In this document: piece by piece, positions 22,556 through 31,083 of the stretch
Layout of the letters: every line of letters begins with the position of its first letter
Numbering within the stretch: position 1 is the stretch's first letter
Assembly (NCBI RefSeq): GCF_001280435.1
Contig: NZ_LBIP01000013.1
Coordinates: 1,488,001-1,552,000 of the forward strand
Origin: Mangrovimonas xylaniphaga
GTDB taxonomy: Bacteria > Bacteroidota > Bacteroidia > Flavobacteriales > Flavobacteriaceae
Length of the DNA stretch: 64,000 nt
Direction: 5' to 3'
Position numbers and translations under genes: made by a program
The notes under the pieces: model-generated
What the model saw: only the letters and a program-made list of their open reading frames with translations
What the model was told of the DNA's origin: nothing
The model's database searches: none

Positions 22556-24604
22556 CTACCAAATTTTAACCCGCTCTTCAGGGGCTAGGTATAAAGAATC
22601 TGCTGGCTGTACGTTGAATGCCGTGTAAAACTCAGGAACGTTTCTCACGATGCCATTTACACGATAGTTGGCAGGCGAGTGTTCGTCGGTGTTTATTTGC
22701 ATGCGTAAGGCTTCATCTCTCATTTTGTTTCTCCAGGACTGTGCATAGCCTAGAAAGACACGTTGATTTCCAGTAAAGCCATCCAATACAGGAGCCTCTT
22801 TACCATCTAAAGAGATATGGTAGGCTTTTAAAGCAATGGATAGACCGCCAAGATCACCAATGTTTTCGCCTAGGGTAAATTCACCATTAACAAATACATC
22901 CGGTAAGGCTTCAAAGGTGTTGTATTGGGCGACCAAGTTTGCAGTACGCTTTTTAAACTCTTCCTTGTCCTGATCGGTCCACCAATTACGCATGGCGCCG
23001 TCTCCGTCGAAAGTGCTTCCCATGTCGTCAAAACCATGTCCTATTTCGTGGCCTATAACCGCACCGATGGCACCGTAGTTGACAGCATCTTCAGCTTCCA
23101 TATCAAAAAAAGGCGGCTGTAAGATGGCGGCGGGAAAGACTATTTCATTTAGGGTTGGGTTGTAATAGGCGTTGACCGTTTGCGGGGTCATGTTCCATTC
23201 GGTTTTGTCTATGGGTTGCCCGAGTTTGGCCAATTCCCTGTTGTATTCCATAAGGGCGGCACGATGTAAATTGCCGAAAATATCGTCTGCTTTGATCTCG
23301 ATATCATAGGTTTTCCATTTGTTTGGATACCCAATTTTTGGTCGGAACTTACTCAATTTATCCAAGGCCTCTTTTTTTGTGTCGGGGCTCATCCAATCCA
23401 ATTCGGTAATGCTTTCTTTGTAGGCTTTGAGAAGATTGGCAACCAAGGTTTCCATTTTTACTTTGGCCTCGGGCGAAAAATGTTTTTTCACATACACTTT
23501 ACCTACTACTTCCCCAATGGTATTGTTTACGGTTGATACGCCTCTTCGCCATAAAGGACGTTGTTTAGGGGTGCCGTTTAATTCGGTACTGTAAAAGGCA
23601 AAGTTTTGTTTGTCCATGTCTTCATTCAAACGAGAGGCATTCCGATTGATAATGCCCCATTTTAAATAGGTTTTCCAAGTATCGAGACTGGTTGAGGTGA
23701 TAATGTGGTCTAGGGCCTTTGTGTAATCCAACATGAGCACTCCCAAATTTTTTTCATTTTGGATGCCAGCTTCCTCCAAATACCCAGACCAATTAAAATT
23801 GGGCATGATGTTGGCTAAAGTGTCCATAGGGAACATGTTGTATAAATTTACCAAGTCTCTGGTTTTTTCCTTTTCCATGTGTTTGGTGGCCAGTTTGGTT
23901 TCCAGGGCCATGATAGCCTCCGAAGCTTCTTTTCCATTAGGCAAGTCTGCCAGCTCAAACATTTTGGCAATATGCGTTACATATTTGGTACGGATGTCTT
24001 TGGAGCGCGCATCATTGTTGAGGTAGTATTCGCGGTCAGGAAGCCCTAAACCCGATTGCCAGGTGTAGACCGTGTAAATGGTAGGGTTTTTTAAGTCTTG
24101 GTAGACGAAAAGCCCTAAAGGAACACTAATGTCAAATTTATTGGCGTAGGCAAAATAGGTGGCCAATTCGTCATAGTTGGTGATGGCGTCTACTTTATCA
24201 AATTCGCTTTGCAGTGGAGTAACTCCCAAATTGTTTCGGGTGTCCATATCCATGTAGGATTTGTAAAGGTCGCCTACTTTTTGTTCGTCAGATCCTAGAG
24301 TAAATCCATTGTTGGCCGCTTCTTCAATGATGGTCTTAACATTTTCTTCGGCTTCTTCATGTACAATATAACCAATGCCATAAGAGGATTTGTCGGCGGG
24401 AATTTCGGTGTTTTTGATCCACTTCCCATTCACATAGGCCATAAAGTCATCTCCGGGTTTTACGGAGGTGTCCATATATTCCTTAAGGACTCCTGATTTT
24501 AGGGGCTCCGTTTCTGAAGCAGTTTCTTTGACGTCGGTTTTACAGTTGGTCATCAACAGCAGGGTGCCAAGGATTGCTATTGAAAGGTTGATTTTTGATT
24601 TCAT
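22556..24604 (-). CDS. pepO: M13-family zinc metallopeptidase (neprilysin/PepO type) lipoprotein
   Basis: 682 residues from the chosen ATG (MKSKINLS; three codons after an alternative ATG). The N-terminal signal peptide ends near a Cys (LLMTNCK), suggesting a lipoprotein. The family's N-terminal domain begins DTSVKPGDDFMAYVNGKWIK. In the catalytic domain the zinc motif HEIGH (H522, H526 in the longer numbering) and the third ligand E583 (GENIGDLGG) are present. Known: M13 enzymes cleave oligopeptides outside the cytoplasm. It stands alone and is convergent with the FecR-like gene. Confidence 0.92.
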   Translation of the reverse strand: MKSKINLSIAILGTLLLMTNCKTDVKETASETEPLKSGVLKEYMDTSVKPGDDFMAYVNGKWIKNTEIPADKSSYGIGYIVHEEAEENVKTIIEEAANNGFTLGSDEQKVGDLYKSYMDMDTRNNLGVTPLQSEFDKVDAITNYDELATYFAYANKFDISVPLGLFVYQDLKNPTIYTVYTWQSGLGLPDREYYLNNDARSKDIRTKYVTHIAKMFELADLPNGKEASEAIMALETKLATKHMEKEKTRDLVNLYNMFPMDTLANIMPNFNWSGYLEEAGIQNEKNLGVLMLDYTKALDHIITSTSLDTWKTYLKWGIINRNASRLNEDMDKQNFAFYSTELNGTPKQRPLWRRGVSTVNNTIGEVVGKVYVKKHFSPEAKVKMETLVANLLKAYKESITELDWMSPDTKKEALDKLSKFRPKIGYPNKWKTYDIEIKADDIFGNLHRAALMEYNRELAKLGQPIDKTEWNMTPQTVNAYYNPTLNEIVFPAAILQPPFFDMEAEDAVNYGAIGAVIGHEIGHGFDDMGSTFDGDGAMRNWWTDQDKEEFKKRTANLVAQYNTFEALPDVFVNGEFTLGENIGDLGGLSIALKAYHISLDGKEAPVLDGFTGNQRVFLGYAQSWRNKMRDEALRMQINTDEHSPANYRVNGIVRNVPEFYTAFNVQPADSLYLAPEERVKIW

Positions 24605-24738
24605 AAGTCGCATTTTAGGTTGGACAATTTTTTAAGAAACCAAACAGTGTAGTGTTTTGTAGTTCAGGAGGTTAAATATAAGGTTTTTAAAAGTGTATGG
24701 AACAATTTGGTGTTGTAATTATTTTAGTCTTTCTGTGA

Positions 24739-25200
24739 CTACAATTTTATTTTCGTTTCGTTTTTAATCTGTCTGATCACAAAAGAACTTTGAATATGCG
24801 AAATGATGTCCAATCTGGACATGTTCTGTAAAATGAGTTCTTCGTAAGCCTTCATATCCTTCAATAGAATTTTTAATAAAAGATCGTAGTTTCCTGCAAT
24901 ATAATACACTTCCAAAACATCATCCAAAGCGTCTATGTAGGCTTCAAATTTTTCAAAATCGGAGCCTTGATGTTTTACGAGGGTAACCTGACAGTATACA
25001 ATGAGGTTTTTCTCTGCCAATTCGGGGTCTACTATAGCCACGTATTTTTGAATAATCCCACTAGCTTCAATTTTTTTAAGGCGTTCGTGAACGGGGGTAA
25101 TGGAGAGGTTGACCTTTTCTGCTAGCTGTTTTATGGATTGTTTGCTGTCGTTTTGAAGGTCATTTATGAGCATGCGGTCAATATCATCTAGGCGTATCAT
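24739..25200 (-). CDS. Lrp/AsnC-family regulator
   Basis: 153 residues. The N-terminal HTH (LDDIDRMLINDLQNDSKQSIKQLA to VNLSITPVHERLKKIE) and C-terminal RAM ligand-binding domain (about 70-150) are both complete. Lrp-type proteins sense amino acids. The gene is divergent from the histidine decarboxylase gene with about 150 bases between starts, which makes that gene its likely target and histidine or histamine a possible ligand (inference). Confidence 0.9.
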   Translation of the reverse strand: MIRLDDIDRMLINDLQNDSKQSIKQLAEKVNLSITPVHERLKKIEASGIIQKYVAIVDPELAEKNLIVYCQVTLVKHQGSDFEKFEAYIDALDDVLEVYYIAGNYDLLLKILLKDMKAYEELILQNMSRLDIISHIQSSFVIRQIKNETKIKL

Positions 25201-25323
25201 GGAATATATTTTTATATGAGGACATAATTTAGTGAAAACCAGATAAAAAATACTTTGAATATTGTCTTTTGTGGTATAATATTCTGAAAATGAATTGCTA
25301 TGTATGAATAATTACTTTAATGA

Positions 25324-25331
25324 TACCTTTG
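25324..25331 (+). promoter_or_regulatory. -7 box for histidine decarboxylase
   Basis: TACCTTTG matches TAnnTTTG and lies 18 bases before the chosen ATG at 25350. It argues against using the ATG at 25320, which would lie upstream of the transcription start. No well-placed TTG is seen. Confidence 0.4.
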
Positions 25332-25349
25332 CATCAGAAAATAATGATT

Positions 25350-26453
25350 ATGAATAGAATAGATGATGTGTTGAATAGGATTTCCAATAGTACCCAAAAC
25401 TTTTTGGGTTATCCATTGGCAAAAGATTTTTCCTTTCAAGAGTTTGCTCCTTTTTTGGATGTGTGTTTAAATAATGTTGGTGATCCCGAGGCACCTTCTA
25501 CTTTGGCCATCGATACCAAGGATGTTGAAAAGGAGTGTATTGCTTTTTTTGCCGACATTCTTTCCTCTAATATGGAGGAGGTGTGGGGTTATGTGACCAA
25601 TGGCGGGACTGAAGGTAATTTATATGGGTTGTACCTGGCAAGGGAGCGTTTTCCCAATGCCGTGGTTTACTATAGCGAGTCTACGCACTACAGTGTTAAA
25701 AAGAATTTGCATTTGCTGAATCTTAAAAATATTGTGATTCGCAGCCAGGAGAATGGTGAGATCGATTATCAGGATTTAGAGCAATCGGTGATGTTGCGTC
25801 GTGATTTGCCTGCCATTTTCTTTTTGAATATTGGGACTACCATGACGGAGGCTGTAGACCAGTTGGATGAGGTAAAACGCATTATTCGCCAGTATGCCAT
25901 CAAGGATTATTACATCCATTGTGATGCGGCCTTTTTAGGAAGCATTGCCCCTTTTGTGGAGCCCAAGCCAAAGTTTGATTTTTCTGAAGGCGTGGATAGT
26001 ATCGCCATTTCAGGACATAAGTTTTTGGGAGGGCCCATACCTTGTGGTGTCGTGCTTGTAAAGCGTCAGCACCGTAACCGAATTGCCAATTCCATTTCCT
26101 ATGTTGGGACTATGGATACCACGATTACTGGTTCCAGGAATGGATTGACACCCCTATTTATGTGGCATGTCATTAACAAGTTTGGAAAGGACGGTTTGGC
26201 TAAGCGGGTCAAAGAATGTCAGGAGTTGGCGGCTTATACCGAACTACAGTTGAAAGCTATCGGCGTAAAGGCATGGCGGAACAACGATGCCCTTACGGTT
26301 GTGTTGGAAAAACCTTCGGAGGTGCTGTGTAAACATTATCAATTGGCTTCAGAAGGTGCTATCGCCCACGTTATTTGTGTGCCAGGACTTCAAAAGGCAC
26401 AAATTGATGCCTTTATCAAAGATTTGCAATTTGAGAGATTGAAAGCTAGTTAA
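25350..26453 (+). CDS. hdc: PLP-dependent histidine decarboxylase
   Basis: 367 residues from the chosen start. It belongs to the group II PLP decarboxylases: TNGGTEGNLYGLYLARE, a cofactor-stacking His in STHYSVKKN, an Asp in CDAAFLG, and the Schiff-base lysine in SGHKFLGGPIPCGVVL. The tail DTTITGSRNG is typical of the Gram-negative histidine decarboxylases. Product: histamine plus CO2. The gene ends in a terminator and has no antiporter, siderophore or transport gene next to it. The Lrp regulator is divergent. Specificity for histidine rather than another aromatic amino acid rests on sequence pattern. Confidence 0.85.
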   Translation: MNRIDDVLNRISNSTQNFLGYPLAKDFSFQEFAPFLDVCLNNVGDPEAPSTLAIDTKDVEKECIAFFADILSSNMEEVWGYVTNGGTEGNLYGLYLARERFPNAVVYYSESTHYSVKKNLHLLNLKNIVIRSQENGEIDYQDLEQSVMLRRDLPAIFFLNIGTTMTEAVDQLDEVKRIIRQYAIKDYYIHCDAAFLGSIAPFVEPKPKFDFSEGVDSIAISGHKFLGGPIPCGVVLVKRQHRNRIANSISYVGTMDTTITGSRNGLTPLFMWHVINKFGKDGLAKRVKECQELAAYTELQLKAIGVKAWRNNDALTVVLEKPSEVLCKHYQLASEGAIAHVICVPGLQKAQIDAFIKDLQFERLKAS

Positions 26454-26491
26454 TATTAGTCATAATGACCTGCAAAGGAGCCCTTTATGCA

Positions 26492-26533
26492 AACCTCTTC
26501 TTGATTCTTTGTGCAATTAGGAAGAGGTTTTTT
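26492..26533 (+). terminator. Terminator of the histidine decarboxylase gene
   Basis: Stem AACCTCTTC (26492-26500) pairs with GAAGAGGTT (26521-26529) and is followed by a T-run. Confidence 0.75.
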
Positions 26534-26562
26534 GTTGGAGAACATTAGTTGCTATTCAGCTA

Positions 26563-26593
26563 TTGTGTGCGTCCTTGCGTTATGCTACCTTTG
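26563..26593 (+). promoter_or_regulatory. Promoter of the DUF4421 gene
   Basis: TTG (26563-26565), 20 bases, then TACCTTTG (26586-26593): both boxes fit the Bacteroidota consensus. Its position implies that translation starts downstream of 26600. Confidence 0.55.
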
Positions 26594-26623
26594 AGGGAAT
26601 ACCTTTTAATTGATCTTGATCCC

Positions 26624-27589
26624 TTGAGACGAAGCTATTTTTTGCTTGTTGTTGTATTGCTATCCTTTGCGTTTCATGCGCAGGGGCAAAGAACTAAATT
26701 CCGTAAAGCGATAGACTCTCTGTTTATAGACCACAATCCTGAAAACTATTCCCTTCGCTTGTTTTCCAACTATAAGGTGAAGCGTTTTAAGATTTCCAAT
26801 GAAGATTTTAAGACTAGGTACGTTCCTAAAAACCGTTATGGGGTTGGGGTTGGCGTGGCCAATAGCAAGGTGTTGTTGGATCTGGCCATTAATATTAAAA
26901 ATGGCAAGGAAGAGGTAACCAACCGATTTGATGCCCAAGGTACCATCATTTTTAAAAAGCGGAATTACATCAATGCTTACTTGCAGATTTATAATGGTTA
27001 TAATGTAAAGAACAGTTTTGACGAACCCAAAGAATTTCGGTTTGATATCAAATCTAGAACGGTTGGATTCAATCATCTTTACACGTTCACAGATATTGAG
27101 TTTTCTTATTCCTTATTGAAAGCAGGGTTGCCTACCCGAAACAAAGATGTGTATATCACAGGTGGAATCGGTTCTTTTGTGATGTTCGATTATTTTGATT
27201 CGGATGGTTCCATTTTTCCGGAAAGTGTAGGGTTGTATTATGAAGATGTACAGGGAGTAAAACGCTATAGTGGACGTGCCCTTGGGTTTTTGGCAGGGGT
27301 AATGAGCGCTTTTATACTTCCTGATAATATGATTGCCACCTGTAATTTAATGCCTGGGATTGCCCTAATGAACAATAGGGTGACTTTGGAAGACGGTAGC
27401 CGTAGTGGTTCTATGCCCTTGTTGTATAAATTGGATGCGAGTGTGGCTTTAAGCTATAATGTGAAGCGCTTTTACATTAACTTGATGTATGAAACGGGTA
27501 TTTATGCCAATTCCTTGGATTTTGGACATAATTATAAGTTCAACCTTTCTATGGCGAAATTGTCATTTGGTTATAAGTTGAATATGTAG
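26624..27589 (+). CDS. DUF4421 outer-membrane protein
   Basis: About 321 residues from a proposed TTG start (LRRSYFLLVVVLLSFAFHAQGQ gives a clean signal peptide ending AQGQ). The ATG at 26582 or 26549 would add an acidic N-terminus and lie at or before the promoter. The mature protein has alternating strands of beta-barrel type and ends in aromatic-rich FNLSMAKLSFGYKLNM. The pattern matches DUF4421, a Bacteroidota-only family of unknown function probably in the outer membrane. Monocistronic. Confidence 0.75.
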   Translation: MRRSYFLLVVVLLSFAFHAQGQRTKFRKAIDSLFIDHNPENYSLRLFSNYKVKRFKISNEDFKTRYVPKNRYGVGVGVANSKVLLDLAINIKNGKEEVTNRFDAQGTIIFKKRNYINAYLQIYNGYNVKNSFDEPKEFRFDIKSRTVGFNHLYTFTDIEFSYSLLKAGLPTRNKDVYITGGIGSFVMFDYFDSDGSIFPESVGLYYEDVQGVKRYSGRALGFLAGVMSAFILPDNMIATCNLMPGIALMNNRVTLEDGSRSGSMPLLYKLDASVALSYNVKRFYINLMYETGIYANSLDFGHNYKFNLSMAKLSFGYKLNM

Positions 27590-27767
27590 CGGCTTTTCTT
27601 GAGGTGGTTTGTCTTGAAATAGTTAAGGGTTTCTCAAAGTCTGGGGTTTCCTAAATAGATCAAAAGTACCCTAAAACACTACTTGTCTGGCTTGCCAAAC
27701 TGGCCTAAATAAAATAACTTGCCAGCTCTTAACACCAAAATTCAAAACCCTATAAGGGACTAGACCT

Positions 27768-28931
27768 ATGAGTGCAACCAATAATAAAAAGGTATTTGTA
27801 TCGGGATGTTTCGATATGCTGCATAGCGGGCATATTGCATTTTTTAAGGAAGCCGCTTCTTTTGGCGATTTGTATGTGGGCATTGGCTCGGACAGTACCA
27901 TTCAGGAATTAAAGGGGCGTCATACCATCAATTCGGAGCAGGAGCGTCTGTATATGATTAATGCAGTAAAATATGTGAAGGAAGCCTTTGTGAACTCAGG
28001 GTCTGGGATGATGGATTTTGAAAAAGATCTTAGGCAGTTGCAGCCCGATTTTTTTGTGGTGAATGAGGACGGCTTTTCGCCAGCGAAGGAAGAACTGTGC
28101 AACGAGCTGAATATAGAGCTTCACGTGTTACGCCGTACTCCTGATGCAGGTTTGCCGGAACGCTCTACCACGGCTATCCGTACCAATGGACATTGTTCCT
28201 TGCCATACCGAATTGATTTGGCGGGCACTTGGATAGACCAGCCCTATGTGTCCAAATATCACCCAGGATGGGCCTTGACGGTATCTTTGGAACCTATTGT
28301 AGAGTATAACGAGCGCTGCGGGATGTCTACTTCTACGCGTAATGCCGCCAAAAAGATATGGCCTTATTACTTGCCTTTGGAGAAGCCTGAAAAGCTGGCG
28401 GAAATTCTCTTTAAGTTTGAAAATACGCCGGGTTCTACCCTTATTTCCGGTGCGCAGGATGCCATAGGAATCTGTATGCCCGGTTTGGTAAGACATTATT
28501 ATGATAACGCTTATTGGCCCCTAAAGTTTGAATCTATTCACGATGAAGCAACGTTGTCTTGGTTGGAAGAGCACATCTATATGGTGCTGCTTTGGCCACG
28601 TGAAAAGGATCTCGATTTGCTGAATGAGACCTACATAGACGAAACCAATGTAAAGGCCCTGTCAGAGGCTGCCGATGCCGTTTGGGAGGCCATCAAACAA
28701 CGCGACCTTAAGGCGTTTGCTGAAGGATTCCTAAAATCCTTTAACGCGCAGACGGCTATGTTCCCAGCCATGGTAAACGAACGGGTGAACAAGGAAATTG
28801 CCAAATACAATGACAAAGCGCTTGCTTGGAAACTTGCCGGTGCCGGTGGCGGTGGTTACCTGATCTTGGTATCTGAAACTCCTATAGAAGATACCATGCG
28901 TATTAACATTAGGAGAAAGGCGTCGTTGTAG
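27768..28931 (+). CDS. HxGH nucleotidyltransferase fused to a GHMP-kinase-like domain
   Basis: 387 residues. Residues 1-138 are a cytidylyltransferase-fold domain: nucleotide-binding HSGH (19-22) and STTAIR (133-138). From about 145 a GHMP kinase-like domain begins (LPYRIDLAGTWIDQP), with the C-terminal motif GAGGGG intact near 365. The GHMP phosphate loop, normally PxxxGLSSSA, reads TPGSTLISGAQDAIG, so kinase activity may be altered. Known: HldE joins a PfkB kinase to an HxGH transferase, and Fkp joins a different transferase to a GHMP kinase; this is a third combination. It probably makes an activated sugar or sugar alcohol. No partner genes are adjacent. Confidence 0.8.
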   Translation: MSATNNKKVFVSGCFDMLHSGHIAFFKEAASFGDLYVGIGSDSTIQELKGRHTINSEQERLYMINAVKYVKEAFVNSGSGMMDFEKDLRQLQPDFFVVNEDGFSPAKEELCNELNIELHVLRRTPDAGLPERSTTAIRTNGHCSLPYRIDLAGTWIDQPYVSKYHPGWALTVSLEPIVEYNERCGMSTSTRNAAKKIWPYYLPLEKPEKLAEILFKFENTPGSTLISGAQDAIGICMPGLVRHYYDNAYWPLKFESIHDEATLSWLEEHIYMVLLWPREKDLDLLNETYIDETNVKALSEAADAVWEAIKQRDLKAFAEGFLKSFNAQTAMFPAMVNERVNKEIAKYNDKALAWKLAGAGGGGYLILVSETPIEDTMRINIRRKASL

Positions 28932-29001
28932 GATAGGAAAATGTTAAGAATTCTTCCAAAATTGTATAAACATCTATTTGTTCATCATATTAAACTGATA
29001 T

Positions 29002-29034
29002 AAAAAAGGGCTAGTATTTCACTAGCCCTTTTTT
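29002..29034. terminator. Bidirectional terminator
   Basis: Perfect 14-base stem AAAAAAGGGCTAGT / ACTAGCCCTTTTTT (29002-29015 with 29021-29034) between two converging genes; it is T-rich on both strands. Confidence 0.85.
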
Positions 29035-29058
29035 AAAAATCATATGTGTTTTGTAACC

Positions 29059-29946
29059 TTATTTCAAGATCAATTCAGAAGTAATGTATAAGGAGCTGTC
29101 TGAATTGAGATCAGAAAGGGAGGCTTTCAATTGGAAGGGGTTGTTAAGTTGTCCAGGGGTAAAACTTAAGGTAATAGGTAGTTGGTTCTCCCTGAATTGA
29201 GTAGCGTCTATGCCTTCAAGGGTGTATGCTTCCAAGATATTTTCATTACGTATAATAGGGGTGCCTTTTGAGTCTGTAAATTCAATGGAGAGGGCTGGAT
29301 GTACTTTACCTTCCACTTCTTTAAATCCTTCAAGACCTTCCAATATTAAAACGAATTTGTTTTTAACATTTAAGCTTTCGTCTACAACCACCAATTTGTC
29401 TGTATCATCCCATAAGTAGATGTCTGAGTACTGTATGTGGTTTTCACTGATTTCTAAAATCTCATTTTTGGAAACCGAAAAAGGTAGCTCGTATTCAAAC
29501 GTACCCGTACCTTTTTTATCCCAAATTTTTAGGAAAGCCTTGTATGTTTCGTTGTTTCCGTGTGGCAGCGCTGCCATAAAATTGGCCTGAAGCATTAGTG
29601 GGGAAAAGTCGGTGCCGTCTTTTAAATCGGCAAACAAGTCGGTGTGGTTTAAAATGGTGTCTGTGGCATTTTTTACCACCAGCATGGACATGCCGGGGAA
29701 GGCTTTGCCATCTTCTTTGTTTAGGCCTGTAACATCATTGAAGATTAGATTGATCTTTTCGCCATCAATAAAGCTGTTTCTGTTGTCGATGGTGCCGTTG
29801 ATCTCGATACTAATGTCAGAAGTGCCTATGCCATTGCCTCTAGAATACGCTCCGGTGATTAAATCTTTGTTGACAGACTGGTTAAACTGGCAGGCACTGA
29901 GGGTCAATCCTAGTGCTATGAGGCCAAATCGTTGTTTGGTTTTCAT
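29059..29946 (-). CDS. Lipoprotein of unknown function (295 aa)
   Basis: Signal peptide with lipobox ALGLTLSAC. The mature protein has two halves that look alike: each contains 'INLIFNDVTGLNKEDGKAFPGMS' or 'FVLILEGLEGFKEVEGKVHPALS', then a similar ending with SxFTPG or AxLPHG. This internal duplication suggests two beta-sandwich domains. No catalytic motif is visible. Convergent with the fusion enzyme. Confidence 0.75.
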   Translation of the reverse strand: MKTKQRFGLIALGLTLSACQFNQSVNKDLITGAYSRGNGIGTSDISIEINGTIDNRNSFIDGEKINLIFNDVTGLNKEDGKAFPGMSMLVVKNATDTILNHTDLFADLKDGTDFSPLMLQANFMAALPHGNNETYKAFLKIWDKKGTGTFEYELPFSVSKNEILEISENHIQYSDIYLWDDTDKLVVVDESLNVKNKFVLILEGLEGFKEVEGKVHPALSIEFTDSKGTPIIRNENILEAYTLEGIDATQFRENQLPITLSFTPGQLNNPFQLKASLSDLNSDSSLYITSELILK

Positions 29947-30298
29947 GTTTTATAGGTTAAATTCTTAGTAGCTAGCTGTTATTGGCTTATTGGGACCACT
30001 AATTTACATTATTTTCTTACAAAAACAATGATAATTGTAGTAATGGAGGTTTGCTATTGCCATGGAAATGCTTCCTTGAATACATTGTCTGAAAAGGCTG
30101 TAGGAGCTGCTTTGCGTATCCCTGTTGGAAGAAAGGTGTTGCTGTAATATAGAGTGTTTGTTAAATAGGGTTGTAGGTGGAAATCCCCCTTAAAGGGGAA
30201 TTTACTTGTGTCTTTTGTAATTGTTGTTAAGTGTTTTTTTTGACAATCTAACAATAATTAGTACACATTTTAACGAGGATAGTGTTTAGGTGTTCGAT
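29947..30298. other. 352-base gap with a short palindromic repeat
   Basis: No gene supported. It contains ATCCCCCTTAAAGGGGAAT-like sequence (30183-30203), a shorter relative of the repeats at 16.6 and 32.9 kb. A 66-codon frame on the minus strand has no family-like features and is rejected. Confidence 0.5.
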
Positions 30299-30535
30299 TT
30301 ATGATGTGCTATTCTTTGCTTTTTCCAGTTTTAACTTCAAATTTTGAATTTCAGCATTTTTGTCTTTAACCTCTATCTGAAAATATTTTAGGCTTGTAAG
30401 CAAATAAATAATTACAAATAGGTTTCTAATATCGATAGAATTATATTCAGTTAAAAAGTTGAATTTACTAGTGATCCATAGAATTCCAAATAGTACAATT
30501 GAGATTGTGGCAATTATTTTTAGTGCTTTTTTCAT
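30299..30535 (-). CDS. Small membrane protein with coiled-coil tail (78 aa)
   Basis: From the ATG at 30535 (MKKALKIIATISIVLF) the protein has two membrane helices, near residues 6-22 and 35-52, then a Lys/Glu-rich coiled coil at the C-terminus. A GTG start ten codons earlier is possible. A perfect 11-base inverted repeat lies 26 bases upstream. Function unknown. Confidence 0.55.
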   Translation of the reverse strand: MKKALKIIATISIVLFGILWITSKFNFLTEYNSIDIRNLFVIIYLLTSLKYFQIEVKDKNAEIQNLKLKLEKAKNSTS

Positions 30536-30560
30536 TTTTTTTCTTTTTTTAAAATATTTC

Positions 30561-30589
30561 ATCACATTCCCTTGATAGGGGAATGTGAT
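30561..30589. repeat. Perfect 11-base inverted repeat in a leader
   Basis: ATCACATTCCC (30561-30571) pairs with GGGAATGTGAT (30579-30589) around a 7-base loop, just upstream of the 78-residue membrane protein. It could be an operator or leader hairpin, or the terminator of the upstream VOC gene, though no T-run follows. Confidence 0.5.
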
Positions 30590-30669
30590 CTTGAAATGTT
30601 CGGTTATTTAAAGCCTGTAAAGCACATTTAATTTATTGGGCATCAGGTTGCGGCTCCCTTCCAAAAGCA

Positions 30670-31026
30670 TTATAGAGTTTCCCCAAAGGTCAACAGGTTG
30701 TTGTCGGGGTCTAACAGGGCAAACTCACGCTGTCCCCAAGGTTTGGTCATCAATGGGCTGTTGGGGTGTATTTGTACACCTTTGGCTAGCCAGGTTTGGT
30801 AAAGCGTATCTATTTGTGTGGTACGAATGTATACCTGCCCATAGTTGTGGGCGGGATCCAAATCTTTAAAGGCAAAGAAGTGCAACTGTATCTGGTCCTT
30901 TTCCAACATTAGGTAGCCTTCATAGTCTTCGGCTCCAAATTCCTTAAAGCCCAGTAGGCCAATATAAAAAGCCTTGGTTGCGGACTTGTCCCGCATTGGC
31001 AATTTTGGGTTTATGGCGGTGAGCAT
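30670..31026 (-). CDS. VOC-family (glyoxalase/bleomycin resistance-like) protein
   Basis: 118 residues with the paired beta-alpha-beta-beta-beta modules of the vicinal oxygen chelate fold: KLPMRDKSATKAFYIGLLGFKE in the first half and RTTQIDTLYQTWLAKGV with GQREFALLDPDNNLLTFGE in the second. It is closest in form to the bleomycin-binding subgroup, which has no metal site; it may be a resistance protein or a small dioxygenase-like binder. Monocistronic. Confidence 0.85.
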   Translation of the reverse strand: MLTAINPKLPMRDKSATKAFYIGLLGFKEFGAEDYEGYLMLEKDQIQLHFFAFKDLDPAHNYGQVYIRTTQIDTLYQTWLAKGVQIHPNSPLMTKPWGQREFALLDPDNNLLTFGETL

Positions 31027-31083
31027 AGCGTAGTCATATTTAAAGTTTTTTGTTTAAACGAGGGTTGTATGTTAATAAGATCC

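Noticed and set aside
26660-27076. 138-codon minus-strand frame
   Set aside because: Antisense shadow of the DUF4421 gene.
30054-30254. 66-codon minus-strand frame
   Set aside because: No signal, domain or paralogue; it spans a palindromic repeat.
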